In this document: positions 42,552-51,649 of the stretch, piece after piece
How positions within the stretch are numbered: the stretch's first letter is position 1
Layout: every line of letters starts with the position of its first letter
NCBI GenBank assembly: GCA_028285035.1
Contig: JANQQF010000106.1
Location: 87,038-151,037, forward strand
DNA length: 64,000 bases
Reading direction: 5' to 3'
Source of the DNA: Phycisphaerae bacterium
Lineage (GTDB): Bacteria; Chloroflexota; Anaerolineae; 4572-78; J111
Notes under the pieces: model-generated
Databases searched by the model: none
The model's input: only the letters and a program-made list of their open reading frames with translations
What the model was told of the DNA's origin: nothing
Translations under genes and position numbers: made by a program

Positions 42552-44045
42552 TTAAGACCCCGCATAGACCGCCAAAACAATTTGAGGGGTGATATTGGCT
42601 TCAATATAGGCGGCAACAAAGAGGAGCGGAATCACTAGAAAAATCAACACTTTTACAAAGTTAGCCACGGTGAGCAAAAACCCTTGCCCAACATCCAAAT
42701 CATCAGGGGGTGACACCAAGGCGGCCCCGATACGCAGGGCAAAGGTCATTCCAATCAACACGGCTGGGATCTCTAAAATGCCGTGCGGGAGGATGAACGT
42801 TGAAAGGAAGAGCCAGGGATTGTAGCCTAGCATAACGACCTGGGCGATCAAGAAGCTGACTAAACCAGCGTTAATCAGCGTTAGAAGTAAGGTCAGTGCG
42901 CCAAATGAAATCACGGTGACCATCCCACCCAAGATCACCACTCGTAAGTTATTTCGAAAAATAAATGAGGTGCTAATTTCGGGCAGCAATTGCGTTTGCT
43001 GTACATTCTCAAAGGTCTCAGCCGTAATCTCTTCGAGGGGAAAGACTTCCTCCGGGACTGGGAAACGCTCGGCAAAAGATACACCCAGGATAGCAGCGAC
43101 AACCACAATGATCATAATCACACCAAAGGGCATCACCTGCTGCTTGAGTAATAAAGGAATATCGTGCCGATAAAATCGGAGGAGATTGAATTTGGCCGTC
43201 TCCAGGTCTCGCCGATGCGTGGCAAACTCGGGCGGGCGTAAAAAATACCCTCTAAAATCACGCCAAATCGTCCGCATATTCAACTCATCCATCTCGCGGG
43301 ATAAAATTTCTTCCCGATTAAATAGCCGAATTCCCATTCGCACTAAAATCAAATTGACCACCAGCAAGGCGATGACGACCCACCATAAGGAACTGTATTC
43401 CGCGTAAAACATCAAAACACTTTCCGCCTGCACCAAAATGGCCACCGGAATGATGATAAAGCTAGCTAAAAGATTAGCCGCCCGAACGCTGGTGGTTTGA
43501 CTGGAGATGACCACGGCCCCCGATACCATCACTAAGGCCTCTGCGGTTGTAAGCAAAAATATGAGAATAATCAAATCAGCCGGAGGCACCCAAATCGGTG
43601 GGATAAAAAAACGAAATACCAAGAAAACGGTGATACCAAGGTAGCTGGCCAGTAACGGCAAAAGCAACGAGGACATCATCTTGCCCAAATACAGCTCAAA
43701 GTCGCTCAAGGGCATTGATAAGATTGGCTCAATGCTATTCCGTTCTTTTTCCCCGACAAAGGACTCCAGGGCGATGATCAGCGAAAATGAGATAGGAAAA
43801 AAGCCGACAATCATTAACAAAAAAGGGTTAATCCGTTCCACTAAGAGAGGATCGGTAAATTGTGAAACCCAGTTTGTGGCCACCCGAGAGGTAAAATCCA
43901 TCAAAAACGGAAAGATCAAGGTCAAAATGATAACCGGGGTCAAAATGCGCCAATCCCGCAGACTGTCTCGTAACTCCCGGCTGGCGATCACCCAGGCCAT
44001 TTGTAGACTATTTCGTTGTTTTCGAGCGAGAGGTTGAATAGACAT
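42552..44045 (-). CDS. ABC-2 permease fused to SpoIIM-like domain
   Basis: This 497-aa membrane protein comprises two parts. Residues 1-250 form an ABC-2 type permease (SFVGEKERNSIEPILSMPLS near 90, several membrane helices). Residues 310-490 form a SpoIIM-type domain with FRNNLRVVILGG, LGYNPWLFLSTFILPHG and ILEIPAVLIGMTFALRIGAA. ABC-2 permeases export substrates with a partner ATPase; SpoIIM-family domains are usually separate. It is paired with the ATPase gene 33 bp upstream. The fusion may couple transport with envelope remodelling. Substrate unknown. Confidence 0.85.
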   Translation of the reverse strand: MSIQPLARKQRNSLQMAWVIASRELRDSLRDWRILTPVIILTLIFPFLMDFTSRVATNWVSQFTDPLLVERINPFLLMIVGFFPISFSLIIALESFVGEKERNSIEPILSMPLSDFELYLGKMMSSLLLPLLASYLGITVFLVFRFFIPPIWVPPADLIILIFLLTTAEALVMVSGAVVISSQTTSVRAANLLASFIIIPVAILVQAESVLMFYAEYSSLWWVVIALLVVNLILVRMGIRLFNREEILSREMDELNMRTIWRDFRGYFLRPPEFATHRRDLETAKFNLLRFYRHDIPLLLKQQVMPFGVIMIIVVVAAILGVSFAERFPVPEEVFPLEEITAETFENVQQTQLLPEISTSFIFRNNLRVVILGGMVTVISFGALTLLLTLINAGLVSFLIAQVVMLGYNPWLFLSTFILPHGILEIPAVLIGMTFALRIGAALVSPPDDLDVGQGFLLTVANFVKVLIFLVIPLLFVAAYIEANITPQIVLAVYAGS

Positions 44046-44078
44046 AGTTGTTTCCTCAGTGAGACGATATTTTGATGA

Positions 44079-45002
44079 TTACAAAGGGCGGTCACTTTCG
44101 ACAATTCGCAGATAAATTTCTTCCAAGCTGCGTGGAACTTCACTGAGCGTGATCACCGAAATGTTCTGTTGCGCCAATTGGGTCAGCAGCATTGGGTTAA
44201 AGGTGTCTGGATCAGCCACCGTATATCGGATCCAATTTTCCCCCTGTCCCACAACATTGACCCGATCAGACAAATCTTCAGCCAAACCGTTGGGAGAGTT
44301 TACCAAACGTAATTCCATCAGAGGGTCACCCAGGAGCCGTGTTTTGAGTTCGGCAGGCGTCCCTTGGGAAATAATCTCGCCGCGCCGGACGATAGCAATC
44401 CGATCAGCGAGCAGTTCAGCTTCAGTTAGATTGTGGGTACAGATAATGACCGTGCGCCGTTCTTTTCGTAAATCAAGAATGGCATCACGAACCAATTTAG
44501 CACTATGAGGGTCCATCGCTGAGGTGGGTTCATCCAAAAAAAGAACATAGGGATCGTGGAGCATGGCTCGGACCAATGTAAGCTTTTGTTTCATCCCCTT
44601 AGAATACGTGCCAATCTGTTTATCAACAGCATCCCACAATTCAAAACGCCGCAGGAGTTGTTCGCTTCGCTCACGGGTGATATCCAGCGGGACACCCTGC
44701 AAATCGCCAAAAAATTCCAGGTACGTCAACCCGGTCATGCGAGCGTACAGCCCTGGGAATTCGGTCAACACGCCGATCAAACTGCGGACGATTCGCGCAT
44801 CCTTAACCGTGTCATAGCCGGCGATGGAGGCAGTTCCACGAGTTGGCCTCAAAATCGATCCCAACATTCGAACGGTCGTCGTTTTACCTGCCCCATTTGG
44901 CCCTAACAAGGCCAGGACTTCACCCTCGGCTACATTTAGTGAAATATCACGCACTGCGGTGAATTCACCAAATTCTTTTACCAAATTTTCAGCTTTTATC
45001 AT
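44079..45002 (-). CDS. ABC transporter ATP-binding protein
   Basis: This 307-aa ATPase has Walker A GPNGAGKT (34-41), signature YSKGMKQKL near 138, Walker B VLFLDEP near 158 and H-loop CTHNLTEAELLADR. A C-terminal extension of about 80 aa follows the nucleotide-binding domain, as in CcmA/NatA-type exporters. It lies directly upstream of the ABC-2/SpoIIM permease and is almost certainly its partner. Confidence 0.93.
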   Translation of the reverse strand: MIKAENLVKEFGEFTAVRDISLNVAEGEVLALLGPNGAGKTTTVRMLGSILRPTRGTASIAGYDTVKDARIVRSLIGVLTEFPGLYARMTGLTYLEFFGDLQGVPLDITRERSEQLLRRFELWDAVDKQIGTYSKGMKQKLTLVRAMLHDPYVLFLDEPTSAMDPHSAKLVRDAILDLRKERRTVIICTHNLTEAELLADRIAIVRRGEIISQGTPAELKTRLLGDPLMELRLVNSPNGLAEDLSDRVNVVGQGENWIRYTVADPDTFNPMLLTQLAQQNISVITLSEVPRSLEEIYLRIVESDRPL

Positions 45003-45207
45003 TGGGTATTTCCCTAATTAATTTCCAATCGAAATTCTGTTTTAGTGTAGCGTGAAGAAATTCCCTTGTCAACGGGATCGAGTTTGTAGCGTTTATAGGG
45101 TTTATAGAGTTTTTAGAGTTTGTGGAAGTAGGGTAGCAGATTTAGGGGATAAGACTCTGACCCAAATATGACAAAAGTCTGACTAATTTAGCCCTAACGT
45201 GGTAATC

Positions 45208-46011
45208 TTATAGAAGAATGAGCCCCACAATACCAACCAAAGTTATCACCCCAAACTCCCATAAAACACGCCGAGAGAGTTTGCCCAATTGTTGCTGTTG
45301 GGCTAGGCTAATAAATATGTAGAACGTGAGAAATAAGAGAAGCGCGGGTTTTAGCGTGGTAGTCCGCCAATAATTCAAGGCCCAGGTGAGTTGAGCCAGT
45401 GTTATGCCGGTGACAATACTGTATAACCACGTTTTATAAATCAGATCAGGCTTTTGTCGTAACAACGGAAGGGCGGCTGATGTCGCCACCAGAAAGATAA
45501 GCGGGGCACTGATTAAACTGCGACTACGGGTTTGGTAGATTAAAAAGAACAAGGCGAGGCTAACCCCAAATCCGATCAAACGCTGCCAAATGTAGGTCCA
45601 ATAGGGGGACTTGTCTGGCGTCGCCACTTGTTGAAAATCGGCTAAGATCGTAAGCCACAAAATAATGCCCAGACCGATCAAAGCCGCCCCCCACATAATC
45701 GGGGTTGAAGCAAGCGTCAGGGTCTGGGTCGCTAAAATAATAATTAACCCCGGTAACATCCAAAATGTGGCTAAATACGTTAAGCGCGGCTCAAAAAGAT
45801 CGGGATGAAAACGCATCACCATATCTGTTCCCGCCATCACCAGGCCCACCAACAAAAGTGCCATCAGCCACCGTTGCGGTGAAACGATACTGAGTGGGGA
45901 ACCCAATATTGAAAAGGTTGTGACCCGCACCGGAAACTCTAATACAAAATAAAGGGCAAGCCCAATTAAAGTCAGACTCACCACCGCATTAATTCGTTCA
46001 TATTGTAACAT
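45208..46011 (-). CDS. DUF5656-like multi-pass membrane protein
   Basis: This 267-aa protein has about eight hydrophobic helices: INAVVSLTLIGLALYFVLEF, RWLMALLLVGLVMAG, FWMLPGLIIILATQ and others. I associate the family name DUF5656 with it from memory. Function unknown. It is divergent from the YfhO-like gene, with 40 bp between starts. A repeat of GTTTATAG/AGAGTTT words lies at 45082-45125, between this gene and the ABC ATPase. Confidence 0.65.
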   Translation of the reverse strand: MLQYERINAVVSLTLIGLALYFVLEFPVRVTTFSILGSPLSIVSPQRWLMALLLVGLVMAGTDMVMRFHPDLFEPRLTYLATFWMLPGLIIILATQTLTLASTPIMWGAALIGLGIILWLTILADFQQVATPDKSPYWTYIWQRLIGFGVSLALFFLIYQTRSRSLISAPLIFLVATSAALPLLRQKPDLIYKTWLYSIVTGITLAQLTWALNYWRTTTLKPALLLFLTFYIFISLAQQQQLGKLSRRVLWEFGVITLVGIVGLILL

Positions 46012-46051
46012 AACGCGCCTATTCTAGGCAGCCCCAATCACTTTGTCAATC

Positions 46052-48508
46052 ATGTCTAATCTGAATCGCCCCCACTTTCTATCGTCTATCTTATTAATTG
46101 CTGTTGCGCCCGTCATCCTCTTTTGGCGGTGGATTTTCTTCGGTGAGGTTCTTTATTGGGGCACGCCCTTGTTTCAATTTTGGCCTTGGCATCAGCTTGT
46201 CAAAACGATCACCCTGTCTGGGGAATGGCCTTTATGGAATCCATATCTTGGCAATGGCACCCCCCTACTGGCTAATCTACAAAGTGCTGTCTTTTATCCA
46301 CCCAATCTAATTTATCTCATCCTACCTGTCCCCCACGCCTTCACTTTGTCGGTGATTTTGCATATTGCGCTGGCGGGTCTGCTGATGTATGCCTACCCAA
46401 GATACATCGGGGTCTCCAGGTTTGGAGCCACGGTAGCAGCCTTGACCTACATGTTTAGCGGCTATCTCATGGGCCGGTTGCAATTTATCACGATGGTCAA
46501 TGCCTACGCCTGGTTGCCCTTACTCCTGCTCCTCGCCGAGCGACTTGTCACCCACCGAAAAATTCAAGATGTCATTTGGCTCAGCTTCATTCTAGCTGTT
46601 CAGATTTTAGCGGGTCATGCCCAACTCTGGTTTTACAGTTTATGCCTTATCAGCGGTTACATTTTGTTTCGAGGCTGGCAAACGGCTCAAGAACAACAGA
46701 TCCCGATTATCAAACTATGGTGGCAGGTGGGTCTTCGTTTTAGCGGGGCAATTTTTCTCACGATTTTGCTCGCCGCAGCCCAACTAATACCAACAGCCGA
46801 GTTCACGACCTTATCCCCTCGTGGCAGCGGGGCAGAGAGCTACTTTGCCTTAACCTATTCATTCTGGCCCTGGCGTTTTATCACGTTACTCTTCCCCGAT
46901 TTTTTCGGACACCCGGCGCAAGGCGACTATTGGGGCTATGCCAACTATTGGGAGGATCACGCTTATCTCGGTATCCTCCCCTTAATGTTCGCTGTCATTA
47001 CAATTATCCATACTATTCGTAGTTATTTTTCAGCCCCCTCAATCTCCCAAAAGGGAAAGCAAAACCATTCCACGGCATTTGAATTTCCCCCCGCTGGGGG
47101 GCTAAGGGGGGCATCATCTGTTCAACACCACATAGCCCTCTTTTTCATCGTGCTCCTCCCTATTAGTCTTATCTTTGCCCTGGGCTGGAATACACCCGTT
47201 TATTTATGGGTATTTGAATATGTGCCCGGCTTTGGCTACTTTCAGGCCCCAAGCCGACTATTGATTTGGTATACGATAGGCATCGCCATATTAGCTGGCT
47301 TTGGGGCTGATTACATTCGCTCACGCCCCATCAACCTAACAATTTGGAGTAGGCTACTCGTCGTTTGTTTAGGGTTGACCATTGCGGGTATCGCCGGAAA
47401 TATCATTCTATCCGGTGTCAACGCCACCTTCATTCAAGCATTGATTAAGGGCGGGATATTGTTAACCGTGAGCACCTTGATCCTGCTCGCTCACACCTGG
47501 ATTCACGAAACAAAACTGCCAAGCCAATCTCAACGAGCTCGCTGGCAAGCAACCTGGCCAGTTGTCGTCGTTCTATTTATTGTGATTGATTTATTCAGCG
47601 CAGCAGCACCCCTAATTCGCACGCTACCCACCTCGGCCTTTGCCAGAAATGAGTCGACAAACGCTTACATCGAGCAGACCGATATCAATACCCATCGCAT
47701 CTTTGTTAATCCCGAGTTTGATTATCAGACCAAATTTGATCAATATTTTCGCTTTGATCAATTTGGCCCCGAAACAACACAACACTGGCAAAAATTACAA
47801 AGCACATTGGTGCCCAATCTCGGCCTGTCAGAAAACATTCTGTCAGCCAATAATGATGACCCTTTGGTCGTCGGGCACTGGCAGCAAATGATCGATCAAG
47901 TTGAAAATGCAGCACCCACTCAACAAGAACAGCTGTTATCCCTAATGAACGTCGGGTATGTGATTGATACAAAAGAGAGACTGAATGGGGCAGCAATTTT
48001 TCAAAATGATCAGTTAGCTGTTCAACAACTGCCGCAACCTTTACCTAGAGCTTACTTTGTCACTTCTGCCATTTTTGCTGAAACTGAGGCCGAAGCATTA
48101 TCCATCTTGATAAATTCAGATTTTGATTACACTCAGAAAGTGGTTATCATGGATGAGGTAGCCGAATTGGAGGCTAAAGGAGAGACACGCTCAATTTTAC
48201 CAGCTAATATCATTGAAGACACTCCAAATCGAGTAACCTTAGCGGTTGAGGCTCCTTCTGAAGGGTACGTCATCCTGACCGATACCTTTTATCCCGGCTG
48301 GCAAGCCTTCATCGAGGCACAGCCTGTCGAAATCCATCAAGCCAACTTGATGTTCCGAGCCGTTCAAATCAAGCCCGGTGCCCAAACAATCACATTTCAA
48401 TACCGTCCCCAAAGTTTTTTTACGGGTCTATGGATCAGTGGAATCACTTTTTTAGGACTTATTATATTTAGTTTTCTCCGCTATCGGACTATTAATTCCA
48501 AATCTTGA
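46052..48508 (+). CDS. YfhO-family integral membrane protein
   Basis: This 818-aa protein has about 12 membrane helices in its first 500 residues and a soluble C-terminal part ending in one more helix. FFGEVLYWGTPLFQFWPWHQ, WNPYLGNGTPLLANLQ and FYPPNLIYL are typical of YfhO, and a late GYVILTDTFYPGWQAF motif is close to invariant. YfhO proteins act in cell-surface glycan (lipoteichoic acid glycosylation-type) work in Firmicutes. A 28-30 residue low-complexity loop near residue 330-360 is encoded by inserted repeat DNA (47036-47120). ATG 46052 is preferred to TTG 46043, and no clear ribosome-binding site exists. Confidence 0.85.
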   Translation: MSNLNRPHFLSSILLIAVAPVILFWRWIFFGEVLYWGTPLFQFWPWHQLVKTITLSGEWPLWNPYLGNGTPLLANLQSAVFYPPNLIYLILPVPHAFTLSVILHIALAGLLMYAYPRYIGVSRFGATVAALTYMFSGYLMGRLQFITMVNAYAWLPLLLLLAERLVTHRKIQDVIWLSFILAVQILAGHAQLWFYSLCLISGYILFRGWQTAQEQQIPIIKLWWQVGLRFSGAIFLTILLAAAQLIPTAEFTTLSPRGSGAESYFALTYSFWPWRFITLLFPDFFGHPAQGDYWGYANYWEDHAYLGILPLMFAVITIIHTIRSYFSAPSISQKGKQNHSTAFEFPPAGGLRGASSVQHHIALFFIVLLPISLIFALGWNTPVYLWVFEYVPGFGYFQAPSRLLIWYTIGIAILAGFGADYIRSRPINLTIWSRLLVVCLGLTIAGIAGNIILSGVNATFIQALIKGGILLTVSTLILLAHTWIHETKLPSQSQRARWQATWPVVVVLFIVIDLFSAAAPLIRTLPTSAFARNESTNAYIEQTDINTHRIFVNPEFDYQTKFDQYFRFDQFGPETTQHWQKLQSTLVPNLGLSENILSANNDDPLVVGHWQQMIDQVENAAPTQQEQLLSLMNVGYVIDTKERLNGAAIFQNDQLAVQQLPQPLPRAYFVTSAIFAETEAEALSILINSDFDYTQKVVIMDEVAELEAKGETRSILPANIIEDTPNRVTLAVEAPSEGYVILTDTFYPGWQAFIEAQPVEIHQANLMFRAVQIKPGAQTITFQYRPQSFFTGLWISGITFLGLIIFSFLRYRTINSKS
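47036..47120. repeat. palindromic repeat inserted in-frame in the YfhO gene
   Basis: CCCCCC-GCT-GGGGGG (47087-47101) followed by CTAAGGGGGGC, preceded by CAATCTCCC and AAAAGGGAAAG. The translation is the low-complexity segment with FPPAGGLRGASS, lying between membrane helices. The C6/G6 motif with CTAAGGGGGG is a dispersed repeat type I recall from other bacteria. Boundaries are approximate. Confidence 0.6.
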
Positions 48509-48519
48509 GGGTTATTTGA

Positions 48520-49260
48520 TTGATATTAATCACAATCTTTTACGCATTTGTCGGTTGGCTCGTAGGAATGTATATTAACCATCTGGCAAACATCTTGCCG
48601 ACGCGTCAAACACTTCATCGATGGCCGCTGCATAGCCAGGCTGAAGCACCAAGCTATCTCGATTGGAGTGTGTTGCTTACCTTATTAACAAAAGGGACAT
48701 CCCCCTTACAAATCTACTCTCGACGGGTTTTTATCCGCCTCATTGTTGTTGAGTTAACCACCCCTGCATTTTTTATATTCTTACTAAATCGTTACGGATT
48801 TACATTTCATCTTGCGCTTATTTCACTTTACACAGCCATTCTCCTGCTCATCACAGTGACAGATTTAGAGCATCGACTTATTTTTAACGTGGTTATTTTG
48901 CCCTCGATCTTGTTGAGCATTGTAGCGGCTTTCTTTACCCCCAATTTACCTTGGCCCTCGGCTCTGGTAGGCGGTCTAGCTGGCTTTATCATTATGTATC
49001 TGGCGTTTCTTTTAGCCCGTGGCGGACTTGGTGAAGGGGATGTGACCCTGTTTACATTTCAGGGGTTTATCCTAGGATTTCCCTATATCTTGCTTAATCT
49101 TTTCTTTGGTGTATTCTTGGCCGGTTTCATCGTAACTTTACTGTTAATTACTCGTCAAGTCACGATGAAAACGTATATTCCATATGGACCATTTTTAACA
49201 ATTACCGGATGGATTATGTTGATATGGGGAGAAGAAATCTGGCAGTACTATTTTTGGTAA
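48520..49260 (+). CDS. A24 prepilin peptidase-like protein
   Basis: This 246-aa membrane protein has both catalytic aspartates of type IV prepilin peptidases: TDLEHRLIFN near residue 112 and GLGEGDVTLF (GxGxGD) near 168. The N-terminal methylase zinc site (paired CxxC) is absent, and the N terminus is degenerate. Such enzymes cleave prepilins. No pilin gene is adjacent, so its substrate is elsewhere. The start is TTG 48520 with GAGGG eight bases before. Confidence 0.85.
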   Translation: MILITIFYAFVGWLVGMYINHLANILPTRQTLHRWPLHSQAEAPSYLDWSVLLTLLTKGTSPLQIYSRRVFIRLIVVELTTPAFFIFLLNRYGFTFHLALISLYTAILLLITVTDLEHRLIFNVVILPSILLSIVAAFFTPNLPWPSALVGGLAGFIIMYLAFLLARGGLGEGDVTLFTFQGFILGFPYILLNLFFGVFLAGFIVTLLLITRQVTMKTYIPYGPFLTITGWIMLIWGEEIWQYYFW

Positions 49261-49275
49261 ATCAGGAGTTTTGCT

Positions 49276-49551
49276 ATGAATCAAGTTCGACTACGTATCC
49301 TGCTTGAAGGGCGCTTACAAACCGCAAATTTTCGCCTCAATGCCCAAAGCCGAGCGACAGCTTTGGAGTTAGTTGGTTTTGTCCGCAATCTGGCGGATGG
49401 CCGGGTTGAAATCGAGGCCCAAGGGACACAGGATAATGTTGAAAAATTGTTGGCCTGGTGTCAAGAAGAGCCGCACAACAGTCAAATTCGCAGTATTTTG
49501 TATCGCTACGATGATCCTGTGAATCGCTATTCAGATTTTAGTGTTCGATAG
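49276..49551 (+). CDS. acylphosphatase-like protein with altered phosphate loop
   Basis: This 91-aa protein has the acylphosphatase size and layout: LRILLEGRLQ, then FR (Arg20), then GFVRNLADGRVEIEAQG with catalytic Asn38. The phosphate-binding loop reads GRLQTANFR where active enzymes have GRVQGVGFR, so the GVG turn is lost while Arg and Asn stay. It may have weak activity or bind another ligand. AGGAG precedes the ATG. It is 15 bp after the prepilin peptidase gene, in an operon closed by a terminator. Confidence 0.8.
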   Translation: MNQVRLRILLEGRLQTANFRLNAQSRATALELVGFVRNLADGRVEIEAQGTQDNVEKLLAWCQEEPHNSQIRSILYRYDDPVNRYSDFSVR

Positions 49552-49553
49552 AG

Positions 49554-49588
49554 AAAAATCACGCCCCAAATTTCAAGGCGTGATTTTT
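49554..49588 (+). terminator. rho-independent terminator
   Basis: AAAAATCACGCC and GGCGTGATTTTT form a perfect stem, ending in T5. The A5/T5 symmetry lets it serve the convergent lipoprotein gene (stop at 49636) as well. Confidence 0.9.
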
Positions 49589-49635
49589 CATCAGGTGTTA
49601 GCAGCTATCAAATTTATTCTTTAGAAATTTCCCAG

Positions 49636-51270
49636 CTAGAACTTATCCTCATATCTTTCCCACGTTTTTACCCACACAGACTCTTCCATTGTTTCATCGT
49701 AATAACTGTAGTCATAAATCACATAAATTTCATCGGACGCCTCGACCCAGAACATGCGCCCTCGATTAAATTCTTGAAAAGCACCAGCACTCGGTTGCAT
49801 CTCACTGATGGCATGACCGAGTCGCTCCTGGACACGTGCGCCCGTTCCTTCCCAGTAAACCTTGCTAAAATAATCACCAATCTCGAAAAAGCCCTCTGGA
49901 ATTGGCTCAACACTCGCGGGATCAGCCGCTCCTAAATCGCCAAATCGTTGGAAGTTGCCATCATAGAAGAAGACATAGACAGGATCACCGCCATAAGAGG
50001 TGTCGGTTTCCAGCCAAACCATCACCCCATTTTGAAACATTTGAATGGCGGCATCTGTCGCAGTTTCACCGTCCGTCCAAGAGTATGGACAGCCGAGTGT
50101 ATGTTGGACTGATAGATTATCGCCCCATACTTTGCCAAAGCCACGGATAGGAACATCCGTACAATAAATTGGTTGTAATAGCTCGGTCTCAGTTGTTGGT
50201 TGAGTTCCATCACTGTTGGTAATCATTGCGGCAGGCTCAGCGGCAGGTAAATCAATGATATCAACATATTCCACGACCGGGACCATTGCCAGTAAAGGGT
50301 TGTTCTCAACGACAATGGCGGCCATCCACCCCACCTTATCTTGATGAGACACCTCAAGCCAATTCCCCTGCACGGTTCGACCAGTCACAGCAAAGGTCGT
50401 GCCATTTTCAATCACATCGACGATATTCGCATTAAAATCAGGCCCTTCTCGTAGATTTGCACCCTCTATCAAGTCAGCTAATGTTGTTGAAACATAGTCA
50501 ATCTCATCTACTGTTTCATATAAATCGATGACTCCCTTCGGCACAACAACAACACCCTGTGGCTTAATTAAATCTGCGCTAATTTGAATGATTTGACTGG
50601 CGTTCAAAACGTAATACACATCTGTTTCAGTCTGAAGAACATCACCATTCTCAAATCTGGCTATCGGCAAACGAGTTAAGAGTGTCTTTGACACCTCTGT
50701 AACAGGGACATCGAAGCTTTGTTCATAAATGGTCATATCTCCAGTCGATGTCCCAATTCGCAATCGTTGACCATCCAGCACCCAATACAATTGATTAGTT
50801 TCGGTACGAATTAAGCGACTCAACTCGCCCGTCATCGGTATCAGGGCTAATGCTTCATCAGAAATCTCAACAATATCGTCGTCAGCAAATCCAAAGGCCA
50901 GAAATGTTTCCCAATCGTAGATATGCCGACGATTAACATCATCAACAACATAAAAAACACCGGAGCCACTTCCTTTGAGCAAGGTGCCAGAGGCATAAGT
51001 GACCATTTCGGGGTCAGCATCCGTTTCTACCGAAACTTCCACCTCAACATCTTTCTGGGACATCTCTTTCGGCTCTATCGAAACAGGTTCTGCCACTTCG
51101 ACCTGCCATTCAACCGTTGGCGTGGCTGTGACAACCACAATTTTTGTTTCTCCTGAACTCGCTTCTGTGGAACGTGATGCTGAATCTCCGCCAGCACAAG
51201 CCGTTAGCAGCATCAAAATAATTCCCAAAATTACCAAACTATGCCCTTTGTAGGTGTTAAATTTTTTCAT
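49636..51270 (-). CDS. lipoprotein with SH3-like and kinase-shared sensor modules
   Basis: This 544-aa exported lipoprotein has a signal peptide ending in LLTAC. Residues about 90-260 hold repeats with GTLLKGS and DWETFLAFG, a module also found outside the membrane in the kinase at 52798. A bacterial SH3 domain follows (about 275-330; ANLREGPDFNANIVDVIENG), then a C-terminal module repeated in the kinase, with RGFGKVWGDNLSVQHTLGC and AIQMFQNGVMVWLE. ATG 51270 is set by GGAG eight bases upstream. It probably binds cell-wall or envelope ligands. Its leader can form a 12-bp hairpin over the ribosome-binding site. Confidence 0.85.
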   Translation of the reverse strand: MKKFNTYKGHSLVILGIILMLLTACAGGDSASRSTEASSGETKIVVVTATPTVEWQVEVAEPVSIEPKEMSQKDVEVEVSVETDADPEMVTYASGTLLKGSGSGVFYVVDDVNRRHIYDWETFLAFGFADDDIVEISDEALALIPMTGELSRLIRTETNQLYWVLDGQRLRIGTSTGDMTIYEQSFDVPVTEVSKTLLTRLPIARFENGDVLQTETDVYYVLNASQIIQISADLIKPQGVVVVPKGVIDLYETVDEIDYVSTTLADLIEGANLREGPDFNANIVDVIENGTTFAVTGRTVQGNWLEVSHQDKVGWMAAIVVENNPLLAMVPVVEYVDIIDLPAAEPAAMITNSDGTQPTTETELLQPIYCTDVPIRGFGKVWGDNLSVQHTLGCPYSWTDGETATDAAIQMFQNGVMVWLETDTSYGGDPVYVFFYDGNFQRFGDLGAADPASVEPIPEGFFEIGDYFSKVYWEGTGARVQERLGHAISEMQPSAGAFQEFNRGRMFWVEASDEIYVIYDYSYYDETMEESVWVKTWERYEDKF

Positions 51271-51649
51271 CTTCATATCTCCTATCAACTAATAAGCAAC
51301 TGATTTAGATGGTCACCCTTTTCTTTTACTATAGTTGATAGGACTCAATAAAATTGGACTATACTTTCGTCAAATTCTGACCAATAGACAACGATTTTTG
51401 CGTCAGAAAAGAGCAGGTCAAGCCCCGTTTTTTTCGATTCCAAACACGCTTATTTGCCAAACCATATCTAGTGTGATAAATTAGGTAACAACACAAGATG
51501 TAGTATGCCTCTCAAAAATAATCACCATATTTAGGGCAGTGTTCCACTGCTTCCGTCAAAGTGCTGATATTTGTAAAGGTTTCATCAAATTTACAGAAAA
51601 CATCTCACACAACCATATTTAACGCATTGTTAAAAATAGGAGTTAAAAA
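51271..51649. other. 379-bp divergent intergenic region
   Basis: It holds the lipoprotein gene's promoter and a 12-bp inverted repeat (51280-51373), and, further right, A+T-rich sequence up to the 56-aa gene whose ribosome-binding site AGGAG is at 51638. No other gene is seen. Confidence 0.6.
51280..51373 (-). promoter_or_regulatory. promoter and ribosome-binding-site-covering inverted repeat
   Basis: On the minus strand TTGACG (51373-51368), 17 bp, then TATTGA (51350-51345) predicts a start near 51338. Perfect 12-bp arms lie at 51332-51343 and 51280-51291 (TAGTTGATAGGA / TCCTATCAACTA), 40 nt apart. The second arm contains three of the four GGAG bases of the lipoprotein ribosome-binding site. 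If transcription starts inside the first arm, only about 7 bp can pair, so a DNA operator pair is the alternative reading. Confidence 0.5.
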
